From Isoetes taiwanensis (Eukaryota; Streptophyta; Lycopodiopsida; Isoetales; Isoetaceae): DNA of 64,000 nt. The translations under genes and the position numbers were made by a program. The notes below the pieces were generated by a model. It saw only the letters and a program-made list of their open reading frames with translations. It ran no database searches and was not told the DNA's origin. Shown piece by piece: positions 32,355-43,934 of this stretch. The stretch covers positions 6,884,001-6,948,000 of the forward strand of contig JAJEKV010000064.1 in NCBI GenBank assembly GCA_021234155.1, given 5' to 3'. How positions within the stretch are numbered: the stretch's first letter is position 1; each line of letters opens with the position of its first letter.

Positions 32355-32750
32355 CTAGATGAAGAGTGAGTGAAGCCCGAGAGAATGCATGAAGAGGTGC
32401 CTGAGTGAATAGTAGAGAAGTCTGGCGCCAAAATTTAGTAATAGGGTTGCTGCATCTGACACCAGATGGACAAAGTAGCCATTATTTTGGCCGGCGGTAT
32501 GATTCCCAAAAATATGGGCCATTAATGTTGCTGCAATGCATGCTCGGACATCCCCTATGAAAATTCGCCATGTGGATGCCAAGTAAGCGTGCCCATTTTT
32601 CTATTTGCCAACTAATACTGACTTTGATAAGAAAACGGGCAAACCTAATTGACCGTGGCAAATATGACGTGGAATTCTTTAACCCAAGTTATGAGCCATT
32701 TTGAGATCCCAAATCCGCCCTAATGGGCATGGAAACATGAGCATGAGAAG
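32355..32750. other. Spacer without supported gene
   Basis: Mixed-composition sequence. No domain-bearing frame was seen. Confidence 0.4.
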
Positions 32751-33500
32751 CAGTTGCAGTAGCAGAGTAGCCTTCACCTTCTTAGCTCTTGCTGGAGCAA
32801 TTCTTGCCTTGCCCATTTGCATATGCAATGTTGCAGCTGCTCATGAGCTTCTGCATGGAGGCCTTTGCTTTGCTGAGCAACTGATGGACCCAGCTCTTGT
32901 ATTCCTCGATCCCCCATAATAACCCTATTCTTCAATCTCTGAAGTTTGGAGGCAATCTTGGCATCATCGGCCGATGAGGTTTCTTCCAAACCGATGACCC
33001 TGCCCTGGAGGTGCTGGTGCTATAATAGGCTTTCTTTGCTAGTTGCTTGGACTATCTTTTGGACTATGGTGATCATCTCCTCAGCTTCAAAGCACAGGCG
33101 AGATATAGTTGCCTTTGTCTCCTGCTTGAAATGTTCTCTATCACGAGCCATCGTGTCATGCTGATGGATAAAACATTCAGACAAGCCCAAAGATCAGCAA
33201 GCCCCACCCTAATCTTATTGCCTTCTGGACTGTGCTAGGCAACGGCCATCCTCAAGCTATTGCAGGCAGGTCCTCATGCTGGAAACACGACGTCTCTCTA
33301 TAATAGGTTGTTCTTTGAGCAATTTGGGTATGGAGGCCTTTATCTCTTCTGTCAAATAGGCAATCCTAATGGTGTTGCCTTCCACCATCTCTTGAATATA
33401 TTTCAAGTGCTCCTCAAGTGTAGCTCTGGTGGTGTTGTGGAATGGGTACGGCTTGTTGCTAGGCTGGAGTTTCCGCTATACGCCTTATTTGCCATGTTTC
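32751..33500 (-). pseudogene. LINE A ORF1 5' fragment, decayed
   Basis: Minus-strand text IQELGPSVAQQSKGLHAEAH followed by ELLQQELRR aligns with IRELKATIAQQCSGLHAEVH of the LINE A ORF1 at 54.55 kb. Upstream (higher coordinates) helical pieces such as YIQEMVEGNTIRIAYLTEEI and DREHFKQETKATISRL extend beyond the 5' truncation point of the other LINE A copies. This is therefore the N-terminal coiled-coil part of ORF1p that is missing elsewhere in the window. Stops and frame changes show it is dead. It is bounded on the right by the copia remnant. Confidence 0.65.
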
Positions 33501-33559
33501 TTGCACGAGATTTTGCTTGTGTCTCTCTTTTTAATGTAGACTATCATTTTTTCCCCCCC

Positions 33560-33776
33560 AAAATATTTCAGAAATAAAAGAAATGGGGGAGATACCTTAT
33601 AGAGAATTATTGGGTTGCTTACTATATGTTAGTAATTGTACACGCCCAGATATTGCCTTTTCTGTCAGTTTGTTAAGTAGGTACACAAGCAACCCAGGCA
33701 AACAACATTGGATAGCAGCAAAAAGGATCTTGAGATTTCTTAAAGGAACTCAAGATCAAGGCATAAGTTATTCAAA
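33560..33776 (+). pseudogene. Ty1/copia reverse transcriptase C-terminal remnant
   Basis: EIPYRELLGCLLYVSNCTRP followed by DIAFSVSLLSRY and RILRFLKGTQDQGISYS is the conserved end of copia RT, leading toward RNase H. The upstream part of the element is missing. The frame is cut at 33,776 by the LINE D insertion and resumes at 35,313 after a 9-bp duplicated target. Confidence 0.9.
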
Positions 33777-33819
33777 AACAAGTCTCAGAAAACTTCAATA
33801 GAACAAGTCTCAGAAAACT

Positions 33820-34598
33820 TCAATTTTTTCTGGCATCAAGGGCTGGTTAGTGAAAATGATGGATGCCTAGCCCTTAAACATCCAAGAAAATACAAGGAAT
33901 GGATGGATAAAGGCTTGTGCACAATTGGTAACATGGTAGATGGTGAGAACTGGAAAACATGGCTGGAAATCTCTAGTCTCCTACAAGATACCAGTTCCAA
34001 TAGAAATATTTACAAAGCCCTAACAAGGCACAATAGAGGGAGGAGAACACGGACAGTGGAACAGAACTGGGCCATGGATGGCAAAGGGTATAGTGTGGCT
34101 AAAGTTTATTCCTTGCTGTTGGGAGACCACAGAACTAAAGTTGCCAGTCAATGGGGTTGTACAGAACAGGAAGCCACTCAGGTTATAAGAAAAGGTTGGA
34201 AACTTCAATGTGCAAAGAAGGTTGGTCTTTTCAGGTGGCTCCTCCTGAACAAAAGCTTGAAGTCTAATGCTCACAGAGCTAAGTATAATAACCAAAATTC
34301 TGACAGATGTCCTTTAGGCTGTGGCCAAGCCGAGTCCTCTACACACATCTTTATTTGCCCTTGGCTGACCCCCTTTTGGACCTGGATAGGCAATCATATT
34401 GGTGCAATTCCAGCTGCTGAACATGATCTTTTTGACTTTCTTGCAAGCTCTTCCTCCTTTGTGGACACAATTAGATCATTATGCCTGTGGGTAATCTGGA
34501 AACATAGGAACAATGTTGCCATTAATCACCACACTCCAGACTTGAACTTTCTTAAGACTACCCTTCAATTGGAGTTAGCAGAAGACCATGGCACATAG
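33820..34598 (+). pseudogene. LINE D ORF2 C-terminus (zf-RVT region)
   Basis: The open frame starts just inside the insert (FWHQGLVSENDGCLALKHP) and runs to TAG/TGA-type end at 34,598. Features of the plant LINE zf-RVT domain are visible: KGYSVAKVYSLL, then LQCAKKVGLFRWLLLNKSLK, then CPLGCGQAESSTHIFICPW with its Cys/His spacing, and LCLWVIWKHRNN near the end. The RT and endonuclease are absent through 5' truncation. It belongs to a family distinct from LINE A, B and C. Confidence 0.8.
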
Positions 34599-34618
34599 AA
34601 TGAAAAAGGGATGCAATT

Positions 34619-35062
34619 ATGACAAAAGATGGGATGCCTTGGGCTCTTTTCAAGGGTTCTATGCTTTCTTTTTGTCTTACTTCAGTAACATTTCTAATGT
34701 CTCTGACAGATTATCTGGTCAACAAACATCATGAAGGCGGCCATGCCCGAGAGGTCCCGGAAGATACTCGTCCTATGTCTCACCAGGAGGTGCTGGCAGC
34801 CCTGCAATGGGTCAAAACGGAAACGATAATGATTCGAACCTTACAGCAAGTACTGAAAGATGATGATATCTGGGTTTTCAAACAGGAAATCAAGCCTTAT
34901 TTTGAGGAGAAACTTCAAATTTGTATAGGAGCCCGGGAATCTTGGATCCTATACATTCTGGATTCCTCCCCCTATGGAGCACGGGAGCTCGATGACCTGC
35001 TTTTCAGATTTACCATTCATGCCTCGGCAGTTATCTCCTTGGATGGAGTCACAGAAAACTGA
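34619..35062 (+). CDS. Unidentified 147-codon frame in LINE D 3' region
   Basis: ATG at 34619 to TGA at 35062, in a different frame from the preceding zf-RVT part. It has a hydrophobic start (FKGSMLSFCLTSVTFLMSLT), then charged helical text (MSHQEVLAALQWVKTETIMI, VFKQEIKPYFEEKLQI, ARELDDLLFRFTIHA). I recognise no domain. It could be a frameshifted extension of ORF2, a third ORF of this LINE family, or captured sequence. It is intact over its whole length, unusually so for a 3' UTR. Confidence 0.4.
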   Translation: MTKDGMPWALFKGSMLSFCLTSVTFLMSLTDYLVNKHHEGGHAREVPEDTRPMSHQEVLAALQWVKTETIMIRTLQQVLKDDDIWVFKQEIKPYFEEKLQICIGARESWILYILDSSPYGARELDDLLFRFTIHASAVISLDGVTEN

Positions 35063-35313
35063 AGACTCAGTACACTAGCAGGAATTATCAGAACAAGAGA
35101 AACTTAATGCTTTTATAAATTTGTTTCTGATATTTTGTTAAAAACTTCAATCAGTGTTCTAATCTTAGTAATTATCCTCCTCTGGAGTGTCAAGGCCATT
35201 TTCCAATTTGGCCTATATCACAGGGTTTCCCCCTGTCTTTTTGTATTACTATGTATTTACATGTAATATAATACTACTGCCGTTTCCACAAAAAAAAAAA
35301 AAAAAAAAAAAAT

Positions 35314-35808
35314 TATTCAAACAATGATCTAATCCTTAAAGGATATTGTGATGCTGATTGGGGCTCTGATTTAGACAGCAGGAAGTCAACATCTGGATTC
35401 TCATTAATGCTTGGTGGAGCAGCCATAATTTGGAAGTCTAAGAAACAATCTTGTAATGCTATGTCTTTAGCTGAAGCTGAATATGTAGCTACCACTCTTG
35501 CTGCTAAAGAGATCGTTTGGGCCAGGAGATTACTCAATGAGTTGGGCATAATGCAAGAAAGTGCCACCATTTTATTATGTGACAGCCAAAGTTGTATAGC
35601 CATTACTAATCCTGTTTTACATCAAAGGACCAAACACATTGAATTGCATATACATTTTATCAGGGAAATGGTTGAAAAGAAACAGGTTTCAGTTGAATTC
35701 ATAGGCACTCAAGATCAAGCTGCAGATATTCTCACAAAAGCTCTCACATATATCAAGTTCAGAAAATTCAAAGAATTGCTTGGTGTTACAGGACTAGATC
35801 ATTATTGA
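35314..35808 (+). pseudogene. Ty1/copia RNase H remnant
   Basis: The frame resumes after LINE D with GYCDADWGSDLDSRKSTSG, then AIIWKSKKQSCNAMSLAEAE (catalytic Glu context), LCDSQSCIAI, RTKHIELHIHFIREM and DQAADILTKAL. It stops at TGA near 35,808. All main copia RNase H blocks are present and unbroken, so the only lesion here is the LINE D insertion. It is followed by a polypurine tract and LTR. Confidence 0.9.
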
Positions 35809-35851
35809 CAGATATGTGTTATTCTGTTAACCAATTTCAGAGAACATTATC

Positions 35852-35862
35852 TGATGGGGGAA
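35852..35862 (+). promoter_or_regulatory. Copia polypurine tract
   Basis: GATGGGGGAA directly before the LTR start TGTTG. It is the primer site for plus-strand DNA synthesis. Confidence 0.75.
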
Positions 35863-36439
35863 TGTTGCATAATGGTCAGAAAATATTCTCTGATATTATT
35901 GTGACCTCTAAAGATAGATCCTATGCTAGGTTGTTATACCTAAGCTATTAGAGGCACATACACAATTATGAATCATATGTGCATAGCTGATAGAAGTATT
36001 GTAAACTATTGGCATGGGTTAAGGTTATTATTAACCATTATACCTATGGGGAAGATTATTTCTTTTAATATCAGCATATGAGATCGAAACAGATGTTTCA
36101 AATAGCTCGGTGGTGGCAAAACCGTCGGAGCTTTGGATCTCGGTTGCTTAACCGCCGGATCCTGGGATACCATATAATCAGAAGCCAAGATCCAACTCTA
36201 AGTGAGCCGGATCTAGCAGAATAAATGTCGAATGAGTAAGGTTATTTGTGCTACAGTGTTTGAGCCATTCCCATTGCTACAGTAATATTCGACATTTGAA
36301 TTCAATGGTCTTTTGTTTTATTATCAATAGGGAAGTTGAGTCTTAAGCTATTGAATCAAGTTAAAACTTATTATACTAGATCAAGTTGTTTAAAATTGCA
36401 AGTGATTTTATCTTGTTGAATTTACTTGATCTAACAACA
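35863..36439 (+). mobile_element. Copia 3' LTR
   Basis: 577 bp from TGTTG to CAACA (5-bp inverted ends). It is preceded by the polypurine tract and the RNase H stop. The 5' LTR and the target duplication partner are not in the window because the element is 5'-truncated. Confidence 0.75.
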
Positions 36440-38480
36440 CAATGTTTACTACGTATGTACTATACACACATATGATAAACATCTTGGTGAGGTAATCTAT
36501 GCAGTGATACGAGGAGAGAAGGACGGGTGTACCCCAAAGTTACCAATGAAGGGTCCGGAATATATCTAGAATGTGCAAACAACAATGAATCGGTTGCATG
36601 CTAAGGTAGGATGTTGTAGTTGGCACTGGAAATAAATGTCAACGGATAATAGAATAAAGCTCAAGATGATGGGGTTGAATAGTACAATAATACAATTCCA
36701 AGATGGGTAGCGAATAGCAATTACGTGCTAGTAGCTCGAACATGTCTTGCATAGACATTGTATACTAGATCTCCCAGATGATCCATACTCCGATCAGGCA
36801 GACATGAATCCCATGGGTTACATGGAGGTGTAAGTTGGAATATATAAGGCTTGAACATTGATAAAAGCCGGGGTAGCAGAAAAAAGTAACTGCCTGGGTT
36901 GTATCAGACATAGGTGTTTTGGAAGCAGCCTTGGACATAAACTGTTATATCATATGGCATATAATAGCGGCTTAGACGCCATAAGACTATTAAAGAATAC
37001 CTAAAGGAGTAAATGGATTGGTGACCCTACGGAATAAGGGTCACAACCAAAGGGTGAATTGTATACGTTGTATCACGTGCATAGTCGATGAGCAATGTGG
37101 AAATTGATAAGCAACACACTTCAAGGGTTGGGGTGATGAAAATTAGCCATGGACATAGAAAACGTATTGATGGAGGACCCTTGTTCATGATATGTAGCGG
37201 CCCGAATGGGAAGGTTATTACCTCCACAACCTTTGGATGAGTGGCATGACTTGAAGGGTGGCCTCTCCTAACATGCAAGGATAGATTTCCGGCTTGAAAG
37301 GCAGCAAGAGCTGAAAAACTCTTTAAAGGTTTGGTGCATGGCTTAGGGAAGAAGACATTCATTTCCTAGGACAACATGGTGGATTGAACTCACCAAGAAC
37401 CTTTTTAATAGAAGAGGCCTCTCTTGAGAGGTCTTTGGTGGTACTGTCCTTTGGATATCCACATAATCCCTTGGAATATGTAAGTTCATTTGTAGAACTT
37501 AATGACATTTAGGCACTAAAGTAATGGTTGCAAACACTTTGCGCCAACTATATCTAGATACCCTAGAAGGAGATGACTATTCAACAATGGTTCTATGCCA
37601 TTAGACCGTTACATAGAACAACTCCAAAAGAGGTAGGCCATCGTCAATTTGACAGGCGTGTGGCACAGATAAATAATCATGGCCATATAGGCAGTGAACT
37701 TTGGCACAAAATAATACTAAAGTTTGTAGAGTAAAGTGTTGACATTGTTATGGGTGTTCTAACACAAGCACTCACTATGTATTACAGAGTATGTATCATG
37801 ATCTGGGGGAGTGATCCATAAAAGGAACACGACCATCGAGAAGAAGTAGTGAAGGGTGGTAGGATTAAAGCTAGACCCATGGTCTAGAGGGGTGTTGCAT
37901 GGCAGTCCCTAGTCGGTTGGGCCAAGAGAGATCCTTTCTCTGGGAAATTAGACGAGTCAAGGCTTAGACACTAAAGAGAAACAACGTTAACTATAGTTAT
38001 GTCTATAAAATTTTACTTAACCCTTAATATAATGTCGAATAAGGTCTAATATAAAGCATATGAATGTAGTATAGATTAAATCATGGCAGGGCCGGAAGAA
38101 AATTTTGTTATCAAGGCATCTACCAAAGGAAAAATTAATTAAAGCTATAGGTCTAGGAATGTCGATAACTTGACATTATGGTCGCCTAAAGAATACCCAG
38201 GGTGATAGTGGATTAGAATCCAACTTAGAAGTCTCTATCTTACTCAGAGGAGTTCCCTTCCATCGCTCAGCGTGAAAGTTCATCGATATGGTTGTGGAAA
38301 CCATTCCGCAGTGATAGTAAGAACCCTTAGGCTATTCCTACCTCACCATGGTTGCATAAGTCCGGCGGAGTTGTCGCCACCACAACGTTGATTTAGGGAA
38401 GGGTGATTACTAGTCAGAAGTCTTATTATAGAAACAGAGATATAATCGGTTAAGTTGAATAAGAGACGATTGTATCCACT
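36440..38480. other. Region without supported genes
   Basis: Moderately AT-rich with no frame above about 110 codons and no recognised domain. It may be a decayed LTR element interior, but nothing specific supports that. Confidence 0.35.
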
Positions 38481-38484
38481 AAAA

Positions 38485-38730
38485 GGGGATTTAATTTGTT
38501 GGTAAAGGATTTGGCTGGTGGTGGAAGGTCAAGGGTTCAAGTCCATGTACTACACTTTTATAAAAAAAAGTTGCTATAAAGAGAAAACAGGGTATTAGAT
38601 GTGTATAAGAAATAGGTGAAACATATATATCACATTGAAGAAAGCTTGGCGTGGTGATAAGCGCCTAAGGCTAGAGTTGGGAGGTTGCGAGTTCAAATCT
38701 GGGTTGAGGGGGTAAAAATGCATTTATATG
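38485..38730 (+). repeat. Two tRNA-like (SINE-type) pol III promoter blocks
   Basis: Block 1: 'ttggtaaaggatttgg' (A-box-like) then 'gggttcaagtcc' (B-box) at about 38,499-38,545. Block 2: 'tggcgtggtgataagcgcc' then 'gcgagttcaaatctggg' at about 38,645-38,703. They look like heads of tRNA-derived SINEs. Neither folds convincingly into a complete tRNA. Confidence 0.4.
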
Positions 38731-38819
38731 TTGAACAATAGAATTTTTATACGACAAATATCTTTATACGCATTGTTTTTATACGAGTCACTACCACCCC
38801 AAAACTGGGTCCACATGTT

Positions 38820-39400
38820 GTTTTTTAGTGTCTTTTTTTGCTGAAAAACAACACCAAAAAACTACGTGTTGTTTTTTGTCCAGATTTGCTAGAAACAACG
38901 TGTAGTTTTTAGTCAAACTTTTATACGTGTAGTTTTTTTGTAAAAACCTTACGTGTAGAATTTTGTCAAAATTATCTACACGTACGAATTAGCAAGTGTT
39001 TCTACATGTTGTTTTTTTAAAATAGCTGTAGTTTTTAGGTGTTGCTTTCCTTAAAAATAGACATGTGGTTCTCAATGAAACTTAGACAGTCCACATGTTG
39101 TTTTTAACTGTTGTTTTCCAAAAAAAACACCACTAAAAAACTACGTAGAGAAATTTGTCCGACTTTGCTAGAAACTATATGTAGTTTTTTTTTTTTTTTA
39201 ACTATATTGTTTTCAAGTGTTGGTTTCCTCAAAAAATGATATATGTGGTTTTATAAAAAAAGATGTGGTTTTTTTAAAAATAACTATTGTTTTCGAGTAT
39301 TGTTTGACATAAAATCAATATATGTAGATATAAATATTTAAGGTGTTGTTTTTTCAATTAAAAACATGGCTTTTTTCAATTGTAGATGGTGTAGTTTCTT
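38820..39400 (+). repeat. Left subterminal repeats of the outer CACTA element
   Basis: Irregular repeats of 'cgtgtagttttt', 'atgttgttttt' and 'agtgttgttttc' type motifs. They are the counterpart, in opposite orientation, of the right-end repeats. Confidence 0.7.
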
Positions 39401-41235
39401 CTAGATGCAAAGCTATTTGCTCAATTTGTATCTAGATGGAAAGGTATTGCTCAATTTGCCTTTTACATAACTAGGCATTGTTAAAATTATCGAAATTTCA
39501 ATGGCTATTAAAAAGCTATTGCTAAACTTATCAAATTTCCAATGGTTATTAAAAAGCAAATTTCAATGGTTATTAAAAAGCTACTGTTCCGTTGGGATTG
39601 ACCCAAACACTGTAGCAGTGTTTGACCATACTAATTCAGATTTCTGTACAGCCGAAACCATAAGCTCATCATTCCAGTATTCTAGTACCTGCACATTCGT
39701 CCTGCCTCAGTTCTATTTCAGTTCAATCTCATCTTCAAAACTTTTCTTCTATGAAAGACAGAGTTTCCATCTTAGATCGTGGTCTTGTAATTTATGGTAC
39801 CATGATATGATAAAAAATCAATGGTCATAAACTTTCACACAGCTTTGCCTATTGGGGGGAGAGATAGAACTGAGCAAGATCAGAAGTAAAAATCTGTGAA
39901 TATACCTGGGCCTACCTTCTTGGCAATCTACTTTTCTTTTCCGAGCATCATGGACTGCAGCAGTCTGGGGCCTTGAAGAACCCTAAGCAAGGAGTACCCA
40001 ATTCGAGCAAACATATCAAGATTCACAACCAGCGATTTTGGATGGACAACAAGCTATGGTGTAAAGCCCAACTCAAAAGGAAAGATAAGGAAAATATTCT
40101 GGGCATAACATTCGGCCTTGTTCGAAGAAGCAGAACCATTGGACCCTGTTTGAAGACGCAGATAAAAACTTAAAAACTAGCAGAAACATCCGACTCTGTT
40201 TGAAGAAGCCCAATCCGGAAACCTGTTCTTACCATCCGACTCTGTTTGAAAAAGCCCTCTAACATGAAAGCATGTTCTTCACATCCTCTGTTATTTTCGA
40301 AGCAGAAGCCAGCAAAAGCTCCATCGTAGAGCAGGGCCTCCGGGACTTTGAGAAGAGAAGCCGGGGGATGGAGTCGTCTTCTGCTGAATTTGCTTTGGGA
40401 GAGAAGCGGAGCCGTCTTCTGCTTTGAGGGCGGAGGCACAGCAGAAGAAGAAGAACGCATGGATCTAATCTGGCTGTTAATCCCAGCCGTTAATTCCAGC
40501 CAATAGGATCGCAAGGCCTGGATCACGATCTCAGCCGCTCATCTCGACCGTTTGATTTTGATGGGATACAATTATACCATAGCTTTCTTTTTTGAATTGC
40601 ACCATTGATAAAGCTCTATGGTTTTTCGCGCTCTAAATCTACCATATGAATAGCGAGTGCTGTATATATTAGGGGCAGCCACATGTCGTTTTTTTCATTT
40701 CAACAAGGAGGTGGTGGCCTCCAATTGGCAGCGGAGGGGAACAGAGGCCAGTTTGGAATGTTCCACTCTGGGCCTCCAATCTTTACCAGATTGAGCTCGG
40801 AGATGGGGGGCCTCTCTTCTGTTGCCGGATTGGGAAGGCTGCGGGGCTGGAGGCTTCCAAAACATTCTCGCTGTGGCCACCCTTATTGGCACTGTCATGT
40901 CATCCCATCCCGCCATACCATGATGCCCCTTTTTTCCATGGGGCATCAATGATGGCCCCATTCAAACTCGGGTTATATTTCGTACAAGATCATATTTCAT
41001 CTTTAAAACATACAAATAAATCATGCCTTTTTAAGACTCTAGTGGCCATGCTTCAAGATCTCCAATACCTTTATCTAGAGTATGACATGCTCCACTAGAT
41101 TTTACATATATCCTAATGAGTATTTGTCGGATTTTGTATAGAAACTCAAAATTCCTAACAGTGTTTTTGCCGACAAGTGAAAACTCGAAACAAAAAATAA
41201 AGATTTTAACCGGAAATTAAGGAGACCAACACCAT
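39401..41235. other. Outer element interior without supported genes
   Basis: A cluster of 'ccgactctgtttgaagaagc'-like repeats (about 45-50 bp period) spans about 40,105-40,255. A GC-richer stretch at 40,260-40,560 has an open minus frame lacking any domain. A less AT-rich patch follows at 40,680-40,960. No gene is supported. Confidence 0.35.
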
Positions 41236-41660
41236 ATTTTGTTATGCCTGCCCAAGTGGCATGTTTGGGCCTATGTGGCATGTTTGAGCCACCTGTCCAA
41301 TTTGAGTCACATGTCATGTTTAAGCCTAGAGGCATGTTTAGCCCACATGTCACGATCATGTGGCATGTTTCGGCCACGTGTCCATTATGTTTGAGCCTAG
41401 GGGCATGTTTGACCCACATGTCACGTTTGAACCTATGTAGCATGTTTGAATCTATGTGGCATGCTTGAGCCAAGGTGGCATGTTCTAGCCTAGGGGCACA
41501 ACATTTCAACCATGAAAACATACGAAGTCATATTTCATCCTTAAAAAAAAAATATCATTTGAAAGAGCATTTTTATGACCCTAATGGAATGTTTGAGACT
41601 AAGGGCATGTTTGAGACAACTAGGTGGCATGGTGGTTGCTAGGGGCACATCATTTGAACC
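41236..41660 (+). repeat. Diverged part of the GGCATG minisatellite
   Basis: Units such as 'ggcatgtttgagccacctg' and 'catgtttgaacctatgt' recur at about 19-20 bases but with many changes. An older or less homogenised edge of the array at 42.3-43.9 kb. Confidence 0.7.
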
Positions 41661-41909
41661 ATAAAAAGCCTGTTGAACTTTGGCATTAGCATACGGCCTC
41701 GTGAAGGAGCACTGCTAGGAAAGGCTGCGAGAATGTTTTTAGGGCCCATCTCCTGGGGCTTGGTCTCTCCCCTCTGGTGAGGTAGTCGCGCAAAGTCCTG
41801 GCCTTCTTCGACTTGGGGAAGGTGCCAGCTCTTCTATCAAATATCCAATCAGAGAGAGAGAGGGAGGGAGGGAGGGAGGGAGGGGAGGAGAGATGAAATG
41901 ACATGAAGT

Positions 41910-42161
<252 letters not shown>

Positions 42162-42344
42162 GGTGGGAGGGAGAGCCTAGGTTGCACTGAGCCATCTTGG
42201 GAGGAGGATAGATCCAAACTCCATTGTGTCAGTTCTCCTTGGTTTGCATCTTCAACTACGACTTCTCAGCCATGTCTCAAGTGCAAACAACCAAAACTCG
42301 TCCTCCAAAACGTAAACCCTTTAAGAATCTACCAACACACAGGT

Positions 42345-43934
42345 TGGAGCCTAGGTGGCATGTTGAGCTCACGTGGCATGTTTGAGCCACCTTGGCATGT
42401 TTGAGCCTAGGTGGCATGTTGGAGCCTAGGTGGCATATTGGAGACCACGTGGCATGTTTGAGTCACCTTGGCATGTTGGAGTCTAGGTGGCATGTAGGAG
42501 TCCGCGTGGCATGTTTAAGCCACCTTGGCATGTTTGAGCCTTGGCATGTTGGAGCCTAGGTGGCATGTTGGAGCCTAGGTGGCATGTTGGAGCCTAGGTG
42601 GTATGTTTGAACCACCTTGGCATGTTGGAGCCCATATGGCATGTTGGAAGCCCCGTGGCATGTTTGAGCCACCTTGGCATGTTGGAGCATAGGTGGCATG
42701 TTGGGAGCCCACGTGGCATGTTTGAGCCATCTTGGCATGTTGGAGCCTAGGTGGCATGTTGGTGCCTAGTTGGCATGCATGAGCCACCATGGCATGTAGG
42801 AGCCTAGGTGGCATGTAGGAGCCAGCGTAGCATGTTTGAGCCACCTTGGCATGTTGGAGCCTAGGTGGCATGTTTGAGGCACGTTGGCATGTTGGAGCCT
42901 AGGTGGCATGTTGGAGCCCATTTGGCATGTTTGAGCCACCTTGGCATGTTGGCATGTTGGAGCCTAGGTGGCATGTAGGAGCTCGCGTGGCATGCTTGTG
43001 CCACCTTGGCATGTTTGAGACACCTTGACATGTTCGTGCCTAGGTGGCATGCTTGAGCCACCTTGACATGTTGGAGCCTGCGTGGCATGTTTGAGCCACC
43101 TTGGCATGTTGGAACCTAGGTGGCATGTTGGAGCCACCTTGGCATGTTGGAGCCCACGTGGCATGTTTGAGCCACCTTGGCATGTTTTAGCCTAGGTGTC
43201 ATGTTGGAGCCTAGGTGACATGTTTGAGCCACCTTGGCATGTTGGAGCCTAGGTGGCATGTTGGACCATGCATGGCATGTTTGAGCCACCTTGGCATATT
43301 GGAGCCTAGGTGGCATGTTGGAGCCCACTTGGCATGTTTGAGCCACCTTGGCATGTTGGAGCCTAGGTGGCATGTTGAGCCCACGTGGCATGTTTGAGCC
43401 ACCTTAGCATATTTGAGCCTAGGTGGCATGTTGGAGCCTAGGTGGCATGTTGGAGCCCACGTGGCATGTTTGAGTCACCTTGGCATGTTGGAGCCTAGGT
43501 GGCATGTAGGAATCCGCGTGGCATGTTTAAGCCACCTTGGCATGTTTGAGCCTTGGCATGTTGGAGCCTAGGTGGCATGTTGGAGCCTAGGTGGTATGTT
43601 TGAGCCACCTTGGCATGTTGGAGCCCAGATGGCATGTTGGAAGCCCACGTGGCATGTTTGAGCCACCTTGGCATGTTCAAGCGTGGGTGGCATGTTGGGA
43701 GCCCACGTGGCATGTTTGAGCCACCTTGGCATGTTGGTGCCTAGTTGGCATGCCTGAGCCACCTTGGCATGTTGGAGCCTAGGTGGCATGTAGGAGCCCG
43801 CGTGGCATGTTTGAGCCACGTTGGCATGTTGGAGCCTAGGTGGCATGTTTGAGGCACGTTGGCATGTTGGAGCCTAGGTGGCATGTTGGAGCCCACTTGG
43901 CATGTTTGAGCCACCTTGGCATGTTGGAGCCTAG
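42345..43934 (+). repeat. GGCATG minisatellite, main array
   Basis: About 80 units of 19-20 bp. The main types are GGCATGTTGGAGCCTAGGT, 'ggcatgttggagcccacgt' and GGCATGTTTGAGCCACCTT, which often alternate as a three-unit (about 57 bp) higher-order repeat. Larger blocks are duplicated: 42,440-42,780 resembles 43,465-43,760. The array is interrupted at 43,935 by the inner TIR element and resumes at 51,561. Confidence 0.95.

Larger units (their letters stand above)
33777..35312 (+). mobile_element. LINE D, 5'-truncated, inserted in copia
   Basis: The insert is flanked by TTATTCAAA at 33768-33776 and 35313-35321 (9-bp target duplication). It ends in about 22 A residues. A 22-base block (caagtctcagaaaacttcaa type) is repeated in tandem at its 5' junction. 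It carries the C-terminal zinc-finger region of an L1-type ORF2 and a further frame. Confidence 0.9.

Noticed and set aside
32701-32919. Small secreted-looking protein (hydrophobic N-terminus)
   Set aside because: It is antisense to the LINE A ORF1 fragment, and the hydrophobic text is the complement of the coiled-coil code.
40170-40526. 118-codon minus-strand frame
   Set aside because: It overlaps a cluster of about 45-bp repeats and shows no domain.
42345-43934. CRISPR-like regular repeats
   Set aside because: There are no unique spacers. The units are contiguous and variable, and the context is plant nuclear.
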